A stretch of 64,000 nt of DNA from positions 1 to 64,000 of IMG/VR virus record IMGVR_UViG_3300044977_000094; one strand, written 5' to 3'. A program made the translations under genes and the position numbers. The notes beneath the pieces are model-generated. The model had not been told where the DNA came from, did not search any database, and saw nothing but the letters and a program-made list of their open reading frames with translations. The DNA comes from a virus. Below, piece by piece: positions 30,958-38,694 of the stretch; within the stretch, counting starts at the first letter, position 1; each line of letters opens with the position of its first letter.

Positions 30958-31343
30958 TGCGTGTCAGGCCCCCTGCGAAGGTGGCATACCGGAAAGCCCG
31001 ACACGATCAAGGCCGCCACCGCAGGGGGGTGGCGGGGCTACCCGGCCGCCACGGGTGAGGGTTAAGACGGCGTCAAATTTTGGCATATGCCAAGGGCGGG
31101 AACATGGGGCCGCCATCCCCTGGGGTGGGGTGCGCGGCGGTCTGGAGGTGCCGGGTTGCGCGGCATGGAGGCGAGGAGGTCAGCGGCCGTGAACTGCGGT
31201 TAACCCGGTCATGCGTTCGAACCTATCGGTGGCGGAGACATCTATCAAGGCAGTGATCACAGCGGACCCCTTCCACTCTCGCGCGCACATTTGTACCACC
31301 GGGTGGTACGGACATTTGATCTTGTAGGTTCGAGCGTTATGCC
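30958..31343. promoter_or_regulatory. Gene-free region with two perfect palindromes
   Basis: No convincing coding frame. Two sites stand out: TTGGCATATGCCAA at 31080-31093 and GTACCACCGGGTGGTAC at 31293-31309. The second is flanked by ACATTTG direct copies at 31288 and 31312 and lies 35 bases before the XRE gene at 31344, so it is the best candidate operator for that regulator. The first has no neighbouring start and may serve another regulator. Confidence 0.55.
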
Positions 31344-31637
31344 ATGTCAGCCGCCGACCCCGCCGACCCCTGGGTCATACGCACCCGCGAGCAGATCGGC
31401 GACAGGATCCGAAGCTTCCGCCGCAGCTCCCGCATCACCCAAGACGAACTCTGCGAAGCCGTCGGCGTCGACCGCAAAACCATCTCGCGCTGGGAGAACG
31501 GCCACCATCCGATGAACGTGGACGACGCCGCCCGCATCGCCCGGGCCCTCGCCGTACCACTCGCATGGCTCTTCGGCGACGACTGGGCGCAACCCAGTAT
31601 CGATGCCACTCCACCTGCCCCACCTGATGCCCCGTAA
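31344..31637 (+). CDS. XRE-family regulator
   Basis: 97 aa. Helix-turn-helix at about 17-75 (IGDRIRSFRRSSRITQDELC, VGVDRKTISRWENGHHPMNV), C-terminus Pro-rich. Typical short phage/chromosomal XRE protein, likely autoregulated through the palindrome upstream. Lies in the accessory island between attP and lysis genes. Confidence 0.75.
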   Translation: MSAADPADPWVIRTREQIGDRIRSFRRSSRITQDELCEAVGVDRKTISRWENGHHPMNVDDAARIARALAVPLAWLFGDDWAQPSIDATPPAPPDAP

Positions 31638-31708
31638 CCACTGTGGCCCTGGCGGGTCGCCGCCCTGGCGCACATTGAGGGCGCGCACGCGCCCCCCGCG
31701 CGCCCCTC

Positions 31709-32131
31709 TCAACTCTCCGGCCGGCTCGCGTGGTGGGTGACTCCGGTCGTTTCGCCCTGCACGTCCTGGTACGACACGGTGAGCGTCGCCTGATACTGCC
31801 ACGGACCATCTACGGGCCCGAGTGGGACGCGGGCCCAGGCGACATTGTGGATCTCGGCGCGAGGCGAGCGCATGACGAACTCCGCGACCGCCTGCACCGC
31901 CTCCAGCTGGTCCCGGCCGACGCAGACGATCGTGGTCTGGAGGAGGGCGGTGATGTCGTGCTCGCCGCCGGGGATCCGGGCGATAGCCCGCGACGCCAAC
32001 TGGAGGTCGCCCGCGGCCTCGGTGAACGCCGGCGGGAGTACCGGTGCGGTCTCGGCCGCGAGGTGCACGACGGCGCTGGAGGACGAGGACTTGGTCATGG
32101 TGACTCCGGTGTACTCGAGGTGGTAGGTCAT
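31709..32131 (-). CDS. Hypothetical protein
   Basis: 140 aa, ATG 32131 (ATGA overlap), alternative ATG at 32098 before a Ser-rich run. Contains CVGRDQLEAVQAVAEFVMR and a beta-rich C-terminus (QYQATLTVSYQDVQGETTGV). No family recognised. Second gene transcribed after the 164-aa gene. Confidence 0.45.
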   Translation of the reverse strand: MTYHLEYTGVTMTKSSSSSAVVHLAAETAPVLPPAFTEAAGDLQLASRAIARIPGGEHDITALLQTTIVCVGRDQLEAVQAVAEFVMRSPRAEIHNVAWARVPLGPVDGPWQYQATLTVSYQDVQGETTGVTHHASRPES

Positions 32132-32622
32132 CGGGCGCCCTCGTGGCGGTATCCGAGGGGCCGGTCAAGGGTTAACTGGTAGCAGGCGTCGTGGGTGACA
32201 TCGACTATCCCGGCGCTCGGATCGCGCGAGTCCAGGGCGGTCGGGACACCGGTGACGGGGACTCCGCAGACGCAGACCGGGGCCTGGGCGAGGGCCCTGG
32301 TGAGCCATACGGCGGCGGTGAGCTGGTCGGGCCGGTGGAGCCAGCGGGCGCCGCGGGGGCCGGGGGAGTCCTCGGGTAGGACGATCCACGTGCCGGTGGA
32401 CAGCAGGCGGCACGGCTCCGGCCAGTCCGCCGGGCGGGTGCCGGTGGGGATGAGCCAGTAGGTGGCCTCCGATAGCTCGGACAGGACGACCGGGCCCAGG
32501 CGCGGGAGCCAGTCGGGGTTGCCGGTCAGGCGCTTGCACAGGGCCACGCCGAAAGCTTGGGGGATCCTGACGGCATCCCAGTTCTGCCCGGCGGGCGTCG
32601 TTGTGACGTCCCAGATGCTCAC
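32128..32622 (-). CDS. Conserved Streptomyces hypothetical protein
   Basis: 164 aa, GTG 32622. Contains LPRLGPVVLSELSEATYWLI and STGTWIVLPEDSPGPRGARW. The style matches chromosomal Streptomyces proteins found near XRE/DUF397 clusters. Biochemical role unknown. Part of a three-gene minus-strand unit (32804 to 31709). Confidence 0.55.
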   Translation of the reverse strand: MSIWDVTTTPAGQNWDAVRIPQAFGVALCKRLTGNPDWLPRLGPVVLSELSEATYWLIPTGTRPADWPEPCRLLSTGTWIVLPEDSPGPRGARWLHRPDQLTAAVWLTRALAQAPVCVCGVPVTGVPTALDSRDPSAGIVDVTHDACYQLTLDRPLGYRHEGAR

Positions 32623-32804
32623 GACCCGCCCCCCGTGCGATGCTCGGGGCAGGCGACGACCGCCCAGGGCAGGAACTCGCCCGGGTGATTCTCGGTGCGG
32701 ACGTAGCCGGCACGCACCAGCTCGCCGTCCGAGCGGCCGCAGTGGATGCAGGCGCGGGAGTGGAGCTGGTCGTTCGTGTAGGGCGTTAAGGCGTTTTCGG
32801 GCAT
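32619..32804 (-). CDS. Small zinc-finger-like protein
   Basis: 61 aa, ATG 32804 with CGGGGAGTGCC upstream. CIHCGR and CPEHR form a CxxC...CxxH site. First gene of the small minus-strand unit, divergent from the DUF5753 regulator. Function unknown. Confidence 0.55.
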   Translation of the reverse strand: MPENALTPYTNDQLHSRACIHCGRSDGELVRAGYVRTENHPGEFLPWAVVACPEHRTGGGS

Positions 32805-33002
32805 GGGGCACTCCCCGGGCACGACGATATGATCACTCGCCGTGGCTGATTCCCGCACTGACGGTGAGCGTGGGACTAAGGTCCCGCAGGCTCATGGGAT
32901 TGCGCAAGAACCCAAGACCGGAAATTTTCGGTTTCGGGAGTAGCGCCACCCGGAAGAGTGCAGCATGCTTCTGCCAGAACCCCTCACCCAGAGGAGATAC
33001 CG

Positions 33003-33866
33003 ATGGCCGGCTACAACGGCGTTCCCACCATCCGCAAGCGGCTCATCGGAAGCCAGCTGCGGCGCCTGCGCGAAGAACGCGAGCTCAGCGTCGAATCCGT
33101 CGCCGAGCAACTGGCCATCGGCCCCTCATCCCTGCGCCGCCAGGAATACGGGCAGACCGCAGTCAGCGTCGCCGACGTCATCGCCTACGCCAGGATCTAC
33201 AAGCTGGACGAGGACGGCCCGGTCGTCCAGCGGCTCCTGGACCTCGCCAAGCACGGCCGCACGCGCGGCTGGTGGACCGCCTACGACACCACGGTCGGGC
33301 CGTCCGCAGCCGACATCGCAGACGCCGAAGACCTCGCCACCAGCATCAAGACGTGGCAACCCAACATCATCCCCGGGCTGCTCCAGACCCGCGAATACAG
33401 CGCCACCATCATCGGGACCAGGCAAGTCCTCAAGCCGGGCCCCGTCGACCAGGTCATCGAACTGCGCGAGCGCCGCAAGGAAGTACTGGCCCGGACCCCC
33501 AACCCGCCGCAGCTGTGGGCGATCATCGGCGAGGGCGCGATCCTCGCCGAGATCGGCGGCCGCGCCCTGATGAACGAGCAGCTCCAGCACCTCCTCAACC
33601 AGTCGCAGCGCCCGCACGTCGCCATCCAGATAATGCCGTTCAAAGCCGGAGCCCACCTGGGCCTCGACGGCGGCTTCATGGTCATGGGCTTCGACGCGAC
33701 GCTGGACGGCGGCATCGCCTACATGGAGAACGGCGGCAGCGGAGTCTTCAGCGACGACCCCGCCGAGGTCCGGTCCCACGCCGACCGATTCAGTCACATG
33801 CAGGCGCAGGCTCTCACAACTGCGGACACACGGACATACTTGCTGTCAGCCATCTCCGCAAAGTGA
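33003..33866 (+). CDS. XRE-DUF5753 regulator (WhiJ type)
   Basis: 287 aa; ATG 33003 after GAGGAGATACCG. N-terminal XRE helix-turn-helix (about 15-75, LRRLREERELSVESVAEQLA). The C-terminal DUF5753 domain carries its signatures: WQPNIIPGLLQTREYSATII, RKEVLARTPNPPQLWAIIGE and HVAIQIMPFKAGAHLGLDGG. The family is hugely expanded in Streptomyces, where WhiJ-like members control development together with small DUF397 proteins. Its partner follows directly. Confidence 0.9.
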   Translation: MAGYNGVPTIRKRLIGSQLRRLREERELSVESVAEQLAIGPSSLRRQEYGQTAVSVADVIAYARIYKLDEDGPVVQRLLDLAKHGRTRGWWTAYDTTVGPSAADIADAEDLATSIKTWQPNIIPGLLQTREYSATIIGTRQVLKPGPVDQVIELRERRKEVLARTPNPPQLWAIIGEGAILAEIGGRALMNEQLQHLLNQSQRPHVAIQIMPFKAGAHLGLDGGFMVMGFDATLDGGIAYMENGGSGVFSDDPAEVRSHADRFSHMQAQALTTADTRTYLLSAISAK

Positions 33867-33894
33867 GTTGGCTCGGCACACAGAAAGGCAACTC

Positions 33895-34107
33895 ATGGCA
33901 CCACTTCTCGACCAGGGGGCCTCTGGCTGGCGCAAGTCAACCGCCAGCGGAAGCCAGAACGAGTGCGTCGAGGTTGGCGAGCTCCCGGCCGGCGACATCG
34001 CGGTCCGCGACACCAAGGCGGACGGCTCCGGCCCGGTGCTCGGCTTCACGGCTGACGCATGGTCGGCATTCATCACCGATGTGAAGGGCGGCCGCTTCGC
34101 GGTCTGA
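33895..34107 (+). CDS. DUF397 protein, partner of the DUF5753 regulator
   Basis: 70 aa; ATG 33895 after GAAAGGCAACTC. Family signature: WRKSTASGSQNECVEVGEL, IAVRDTKADGSGPVLGFTAD, AWSAFITDVKGGRF. Pairs of XRE-DUF5753 and DUF397 act as regulator and antagonist in Streptomyces. Here the pair is probably phage cargo that could influence host regulation. Confidence 0.9.
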   Translation: MAPLLDQGASGWRKSTASGSQNECVEVGELPAGDIAVRDTKADGSGPVLGFTADAWSAFITDVKGGRFAV

Positions 34108-34253
34108 GGTGTCACCTGTAGGTCCGTGGTCCCCGGCGCGTGAATCGCCGGGGGCCACGTTTGTGCCTGGGGTCCACGCTAACCGCTGTGGCCGACAGGG
34201 GCGCAACGACCGGCGCGTCGTGGTGCTGCCACTGCGCCTGCGACACTGATCCA

Positions 34254-34469
34254 GTGACCCCAGCCCCCGCCCCGGACCCGCAGTGTGCGATAGACCGCGC
34301 CAACGGGGCGATCAGGGCGTACCTGCGGGGCCTGCCGGGGCGGTCGCCGGTCACGGTCGAGCAGCGGGCCGAGTACCACCGGCTCGTCGACGTCTACATG
34401 GCCGCCGTCGCCGAGCGGGACGGGCGGGCGCGCGAGGGTGAGGACGAGCCCGAGCCCGTCGCGGCGTGA
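34254..34469 (+). CDS. Small conserved actinobacterial protein
   Basis: 71 aa from GTG 34254. AIDRANGAIRAYLRGLPGRS and EQRAEYHRLVDVYMAAVAER resemble a small helical family common in Streptomyces chromosomes. An earlier GTG at 34140 would add a 38-residue Cys-rich head. Function unknown. Confidence 0.5.
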   Translation: MTPAPAPDPQCAIDRANGAIRAYLRGLPGRSPVTVEQRAEYHRLVDVYMAAVAERDGRAREGEDEPEPVAA

Positions 34470-34594
34470 CACCAGAGCGCGCCTCTCGCACACCTGTCGG
34501 ACCGGTGCCCTATGCTCGCCCGCGTGCCCGATGAAGTGGCAGGCGCTACGGAAAGCCGCCGGGGCACCAGAGGACCGGCCCAAGCCGGAATGAC

Positions 34595-34633
34595 AAAAAG
34601 CCCCCGCCGCCTGCCGAAGCAGACGACGGGGGC
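34595..34633 (-). terminator. Rho-independent terminator of the late operon
   Basis: Stem of 34600-34609 with 34624-34633 (GCCCCCG core, one mismatch), 14-base loop. On the minus strand it is followed by TTTTT. It lies directly after the lysin gene stop and ends the late transcript. Confidence 0.85.
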
Positions 34634-34650
34634 AACAAGCCGTGGCGGCC

Positions 34651-35373
34651 CTACGCGGGAGGCGCGAGCTTGGCGACGGCCGCCTGAAGCGCGGTCACCT
34701 GCTCCGACAACGACTTCACCGCAGCGTTGGCCTCAGCCACAGCCGAGGCCAGGGCGCCGTAGTGCTCATCCATGAACGCCATCACCTGGAGGAACGTCCG
34801 CGTCGCCGACTGGGCGTCGCCCACCTCCGTCACCTTCGTGCCCATCAGGGTCTCGACGAACAGCTGTGCATCAGCAAGAGTCACGGCATCCTCCGGGGGA
34901 GTCGGCGGGGTCGGGGGAACGGGGTCGACACCGGGCCAGTAGTCGGCCACGACGGAGGTGTCGTAGGCGTCCGTCGATGCGTACTGGTGGGCAATCGCGC
35001 CCGTTGGGATCGTCGGGCTGTTGTCGTACGCGGCGATCCAGTACTGCGGCTCCGACACCCCAGCCGCCTGGAACGCAGCCCGAACCGCAGGCCAGTTCGC
35101 CGCATCGCAGTACACCGTCAGCAGCGAGTTCGGGACGTCCTTCATCGTCTGCGTACACCAGGTCACCGCCTGCTCGGGCGTGGCGTCGCCCGACTCGACG
35201 TCGAGCACCTGGGCCCGATCCGACCACGCGACCGCGATCGAGACCTCGATGGCGTTCGGGAACTCCGACCGGATCGCAGCCAGGTTGGCGTAGATCCCGT
35301 CCACGTAGCCGGCCACCATCACGGCCGACCGCGGCAGCGCCGACGGCGTCACCGCATCGAACATCGTGCGCAT
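34651..35373 (-). CDS. Putative endolysin, GH25-like glycoside hydrolase fold
   Basis: 240 aa. The N-terminal ~150 residues form a short TIM-barrel-like domain: MVAGYVDGIYANLAAIRSEF, AQVLDVESGDATPEQAVTWC, YWIAAYDN, IAHQYAS. The DVE (D58-E60) matches the acidic pair of GH25-type muramidases and related glycosidase-like domains. A Pro-rich linker and a coiled-coil C-terminus (about 200-238) follow. Next to the holin at the end of the late operon, so peptidoglycan cleavage is likely. No signal peptide. Confidence 0.75.
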   Translation of the reverse strand: MRTMFDAVTPSALPRSAVMVAGYVDGIYANLAAIRSEFPNAIEVSIAVAWSDRAQVLDVESGDATPEQAVTWCTQTMKDVPNSLLTVYCDAANWPAVRAAFQAAGVSEPQYWIAAYDNSPTIPTGAIAHQYASTDAYDTSVVADYWPGVDPVPPTPPTPPEDAVTLADAQLFVETLMGTKVTEVGDAQSATRTFLQVMAFMDEHYGALASAVAEANAAVKSLSEQVTALQAAVAKLAPPA

Positions 35374-35382
35374 GGCGCCCCC

Positions 35383-35769
35383 TCAGCCAGCAGCCGGGGA
35401 CGGGCTCGGCGCCGGGGCGGGCTTCGGCAGCGACGCGACCGGGGTGACGTGGCCGCGCAGCACGAGAGCCATCAGCGAGACGATCACGGCGTTCAGAGAA
35501 GACACGGCGCCCGAGGACACATGAGGCACCCCGAACGCGACCAGGACGGTCGCGATCGCGGTCACGGCACCGGTCAGCGCCGCCACCGGGAACGGACGCA
35601 CCGACACGGCAGCGACCAGCGCCAGGACCGCCGTGGTCGCCGCCTCCAGGGCACCGGTCTGGCCGCCGGTCAGGCTGAGGCCGAGACCCACGGCCAGGGC
35701 CAGCAGGGACTGCACGAGCCCGGTCAGCATGACGGGCTCGGTCTTGATGACGTTCAGGATCTTGTTCAT
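35383..35769 (-). CDS. Holin
   Basis: 128 aa. Three to four hydrophobic helices (about 15-35, 43-60, 62-82, 86-105) in a protein starting MNKILNVIKTEPVMLTG and ending in a Pro-rich cytoplasmic tail. The pattern is that of actinophage holins encoded next to lysin. It would permeabilise the membrane and release the lysin. Confidence 0.8.
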   Translation of the reverse strand: MNKILNVIKTEPVMLTGLVQSLLALAVGLGLSLTGGQTGALEAATTAVLALVAAVSVRPFPVAALTGAVTAIATVLVAFGVPHVSSGAVSSLNAVIVSLMALVLRGHVTPVASLPKPAPAPSPSPAAG

Positions 35770-35781
35770 GGGTAGCCCCTT

Positions 35782-36624
35782 TCAGGCCGCGATGACGAAC
35801 TGCTTGAAGTCCGCGTAGCTGCCGAGCAGCGCCAGCGTGGACAGGTGGATCCGGTAGGAGCCGTTGTCGCCCCACGACGACGACCAGCTGTTCCGGACCC
35901 GGACGTGGGACTTGTCGCCGTCGATCCGGCCGATCAGGTCGAACTTCAAGGCCTCAACTGCGGTGATGCAGGTCTCGTGGCCGCCCGCGACCCCGGAGGA
36001 GATGGCGCGCTCCAGTGCCAGCATTCCGCCGTCGCCGTCGACGAAGCCGAGGTTGTCGGGCTCCATCCATGCCTCGAACCAGGGCAGTCCGACAATGACG
36101 CTGCCGCCCTGGAGCAGGGAGACCAGGTTGCGGGTCCCGGAGGCGGTCTTGTGGCCCTGGATGAGTCCCTGGCTTTCCAGCTCCGTGCAGACGTACAGGC
36201 CGGTCGACCCGCAGTCCGTGGGCGGCCACTCCTGGGCCGGGTCGCCGGTCTGGTCGGTCACCGCGTGGTACAGCTTGATCGCGAACTCCTCGTCCGCGAC
36301 CGCGTCTCCAGACAGTCCTATCTGCGACAGGGTCGACGCCCCATGCACGGCGGCGTACCGCTCACCCAAAGACGCAGTGCCCGCGTTGCAGGTGCACGAC
36401 CCGAGCGCGTCGACCTTCGCGGCACCGGGCACGAGCTGGGAGGTGTCGATGCCCTGCTCGATGAGGTCTTCCTGGTCCAACACGGGTATCGGCGACTCGT
36501 GGTCGACGGTGGTGAGCTTCTCGCCGCGGTGTAGGTGCATGCGGTCCAGGCGCATCGGCTCCGGGGTCGCGTGCCGGCCGAACTTGGTGGGGGTGGTGCC
36601 TGCGTACATGGGCCCTCCGGGCAT
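35782..36624 (-). CDS. Papain-like (C1 family) cysteine protease
   Basis: 280 aa; ATG 36624 or 36609 (GGAGGG upstream of the second). Catalytic residues of the papain fold are visible: C77 in ALGSCTCNAGT, H216 in AGGHETCIT and N245 in VRNSWSSSWGDNGSYRI, which copies the NSWGxxWGxxGY signature. No propeptide and no signal peptide. Known phage relatives are rare. Between holin and two iron-transporter-like genes. Roles could be maturation, wall-associated proteolysis or attack on host surface proteins. Confidence 0.82.
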   Translation of the reverse strand: MPGGPMYAGTTPTKFGRHATPEPMRLDRMHLHRGEKLTTVDHESPIPVLDQEDLIEQGIDTSQLVPGAAKVDALGSCTCNAGTASLGERYAAVHGASTLSQIGLSGDAVADEEFAIKLYHAVTDQTGDPAQEWPPTDCGSTGLYVCTELESQGLIQGHKTASGTRNLVSLLQGGSVIVGLPWFEAWMEPDNLGFVDGDGGMLALERAISSGVAGGHETCITAVEALKFDLIGRIDGDKSHVRVRNSWSSSWGDNGSYRIHLSTLALLGSYADFKQFVIAA

Positions 36625-36629
36625 GGGAA

Positions 36630-36651
36630 AGTCCCCGCCGCGGCGGGGACT
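36630..36651 (-). terminator. 22-bp perfect palindrome
   Basis: Gapless 11-bp inverted repeat (AGTCCCCGCCG and complement) between the permease-like gene and the protease gene, followed on the minus strand by CTTTCCC. Could attenuate late transcription between the membrane-gene cassette and the lysis genes. Confidence 0.55.
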
Positions 36652-36668
36652 GAGGGTTTGAGGAAGGG

Positions 36669-37091
36669 TCAGGCTCCTGGGGTGTCGCCCTGGATGGAGG
36701 CCGCGGGAGCTGTGTTCTGCTCGACGGCGGCCAGCCGGTCGGTGAGGGCGGCAAGCAGGGCGAGGACCTGGCGGTCGTCGGTCAGGGTCTCGTCGGTGCT
36801 GGCGCCGATGTGGTTGAGCAGGGCCTCAAGTGCCCGCTCCTGCCTGTTGTTACTCGCAGCGATCAGGTAGCCGATGAACAGCTCCAAGATCGTTGTCACC
36901 GTGTTGAGCGGGAAGTTCCAGCTGTTTGAGGTGAACCAGCTCGGCAGGAAGGGGTCGTGGGCGATCTCCGGGCCCAGGAGCGTCCACACCATGAGCGCCA
37001 CGAACCAGAAAGCGATGTTGAGAGGGGTGCCGATCGCGTAGCTGACCTTGTCGGCAGCATCGACGAAGCGGTCATTCAGGCGGCGGCTCAT
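36669..37091 (-). CDS. Low-affinity iron permease-like membrane protein
   Basis: 140 aa; ATG 37091 overlaps the upstream stop. Two transmembrane helices (about 22-40 and 62-80). The family signature of PF04120 is recognisable: TPLNIAFWFVALMVWTLLGP, SNSWNFPLNTVTTILELFIG, ASNNRQERALEALLNHI. Members are linked to iron uptake, but transport is poorly proven. In phage context it may instead be a membrane effector. Directly downstream of a VIT-like gene. Confidence 0.75.
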   Translation of the reverse strand: MSRRLNDRFVDAADKVSYAIGTPLNIAFWFVALMVWTLLGPEIAHDPFLPSWFTSNSWNFPLNTVTTILELFIGYLIAASNNRQERALEALLNHIGASTDETLTDDRQVLALLAALTDRLAAVEQNTAPAASIQGDTPGA

Positions 37092-37525
37092 GCGGCACTC
37101 CCAGGCAGGAACAGGCCGCACACCAGCACGGCGACGAAGATCAGGCCGAGGACCGCGCCGGTCTCGGCGAGCGCCCGGACCGGATGGCGGTCAGGGCGCA
37201 TCAGGGCCACCGCCACACCGATCCCCAGGCAGATGACGACGGAGCACACCAGCGCGACCACGCCGGACGTGAGTGCATACGGGATGGCTGGCAGTACTGC
37301 GCCGGCGCCGGTGGCCGCGCCCATGACGCAGGAGGCTCCCAAGCCGCTGTCGGAGTCCGACAGCCACTCGCCACCGGCCATGCTGAGCGCGGAGGAGATT
37401 CCGCCCGACAGTGCGGCCGGGAAGATCAGCGACTGGTGGCCCAGCAGGAACAGGACCACGCCGATCAGCGACATCATGCCGTCGCTCAGCCCGAACACGG
37501 CCGGGCGCAGGAGTTGGCGATTCAC
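37088..37525 (-). CDS. VIT1/CCC1-like integral membrane protein
   Basis: 145 aa, GTG start. About four transmembrane helices. The VIT family start is clear (AVFGLSDGMMSLIGVVLFLL, then SGGISSALSMAGGEWLSDSD), where known members bind iron or manganese. Shorter than typical family members (about 170-230 aa) and lacks the long cytoplasmic metal-binding loop. GTGA overlap with the PLD gene. Confidence 0.75.
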   Translation of the reverse strand: MNRQLLRPAVFGLSDGMMSLIGVVLFLLGHQSLIFPAALSGGISSALSMAGGEWLSDSDSGLGASCVMGAATGAGAVLPAIPYALTSGVVALVCSVVICLGIGVAVALMRPDRHPVRALAETGAVLGLIFVAVLVCGLFLPGSAA

Positions 37526-38088
37526 CGACCACCCGCCGCGCGCCGGGCCTTCAGCATGTGGGTGTGGATGGCGTCGATTCGCGCGCGAGCCTCAACGGCC
37601 ATGGTCAGGTTCCGGGTGACGGTCATCTCGTTGTCCTGGAGGGACTCTCCAGACGACGAGAGATTCGTGGAGCCGTCGACGACATCCATTCCGTCCACGA
37701 TGATGAGCTTCATGTGCATGATCGCGCCGCGTTCGGAGCGGCCAGCGACGATGGAATTCGCGGGGAAGTCCGCCTTCGCGAGTAGCGCCCGCTCGTGCAC
37801 GCCACCCGCCTGGCTGGAGTCGAGCGTCAACTGCACGAAGCAGGAGCCGCTGTCGAGCTTGCCGTGGAGGGCCGCAGCGACCTCGTCGTCGTCGAACCCG
37901 TACATCGCGACCACCAGCGAATGGCGGGCGGAGGCGATCAGGTCGACCAGCACGCCGTGCACGTCATCCACGGGTGCGAAGAATCGTCGCGCGTCGCTCG
38001 GGTATCCAGGAAGGAACCCTCCCGCCTTGTGGTGGTCGAGCTCAGATAGATCAGCCAGGGCCACTGGTACCCCCTCTCTCGTCCGCAT
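37522..38088 (-). CDS. Phospholipase D-fold protein with one HKD motif
   Basis: 188 aa. One complete HKD motif: H125-M-K127, D132, then G139-S140-T-N142 (IMHMKLIIVDGMDVVDGSTN), plus the upstream strand IASARHSLVVAMYGFDDDE. Single-HKD proteins of the Nuc/Zuc type dimerise and cleave phosphodiester bonds in DNA or lipids. No signal peptide. Translationally coupled to the VIT-like gene, so action at the membrane is plausible. Substrate unknown. Confidence 0.82.
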   Translation of the reverse strand: MRTREGVPVALADLSELDHHKAGGFLPGYPSDARRFFAPVDDVHGVLVDLIASARHSLVVAMYGFDDDEVAAALHGKLDSGSCFVQLTLDSSQAGGVHERALLAKADFPANSIVAGRSERGAIMHMKLIIVDGMDVVDGSTNLSSSGESLQDNEMTVTRNLTMAVEARARIDAIHTHMLKARRAAGGR

Positions 38089-38452
38089 CTGGCGGATCGT
38101 TCTCGTGCTGGAGCTGGACGCGGAGGATGAGTACGACGCGCCAGACGATGACGACCGGCACGAGCGCGAACGCCAGGACGGTGAACCACGCGAACAGCGG
38201 CGTGTCCGCTGAGCTGACGCCGAGGGCGTGGTGGACGACCGAGGGCAGTAGGGTCAGGGCCAGGGCGCTGTCCATCGCCAGGACATTGCGCCCGATCGCG
38301 GAGCGCCACCACGGGGCGACCGCCCAGAAGATCAAGATGGATGCGATGGCGGCGCAGAACGTGACGATGACCTCGATGGTCGTCGCATGGACGATGACGT
38401 CCAGGGTTCCCGGGCTCACGGATACCCCCTCGAAATGGTGAAGAGCGGTCAA
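38051..38452 (-). CDS. Small multi-span membrane protein (holin-like)
   Basis: 133 aa with three transmembrane helices (about 25-48, 60-78, 85-112). WAVAPWWRSAIGRNVLAMDS followed by the next helix is the pattern of a membrane protein family seen in actinophage lysis cassettes. May assist the holin. Overlaps the PLD gene by 38 bases. Confidence 0.65.
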   Translation of the reverse strand: MTALHHFEGVSVSPGTLDVIVHATTIEVIVTFCAAIASILIFWAVAPWWRSAIGRNVLAMDSALALTLLPSVVHHALGVSSADTPLFAWFTVLAFALVPVVIVWRVVLILRVQLQHENDPPDADERGGTSGPG

Positions 38453-38694
38453 TGCGGCGGCATCCCGAAGAGCTCGCCGATGGACTCGCTGAAGTGGTTA
38501 CGGCGCCGAATCCGGCGCAGGTGCTCGGCGGTCGTGGAGGCCTGGGCCTTGAGGCCCTCAGCCACGGGTGTCGCCGACGATGCCCGCGCCATTGCTGCGG
38601 CAGCTTCCCGCTGGCCCGGCGTCACGGTGCGCTCCAGCGACACACAGGATCGTCTACGGAGCGGGTGGCGGAGGTAGTGGACCCAGCGGGGCAC
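38449..38694 (-). CDS. Conserved small actinophage protein (DUF7620-like)
   Basis: 81 aa, basic, helical. The ending (AEHLRRIRRRNHFSESIGEL) matches a small family found next to membrane proteins in actinophage lysis regions. ATGA overlap with the holin-like gene. Function unknown. Confidence 0.6.
   Translation of the reverse strand: MPRWVHYLRHPLRRRSCVSLERTVTPGQREAAAAMARASSATPVAEGLKAQASTTAEHLRRIRRRNHFSESIGELFGMPPH

Noticed and set aside
30797-34500. Region right of att as host chromosome (prophage junction)
   Set aside because: Genes look chromosomal in style, but phage lysis and virion operons follow directly, so a free-phage arrangement with cargo is simpler. Capture of host DNA remains possible.
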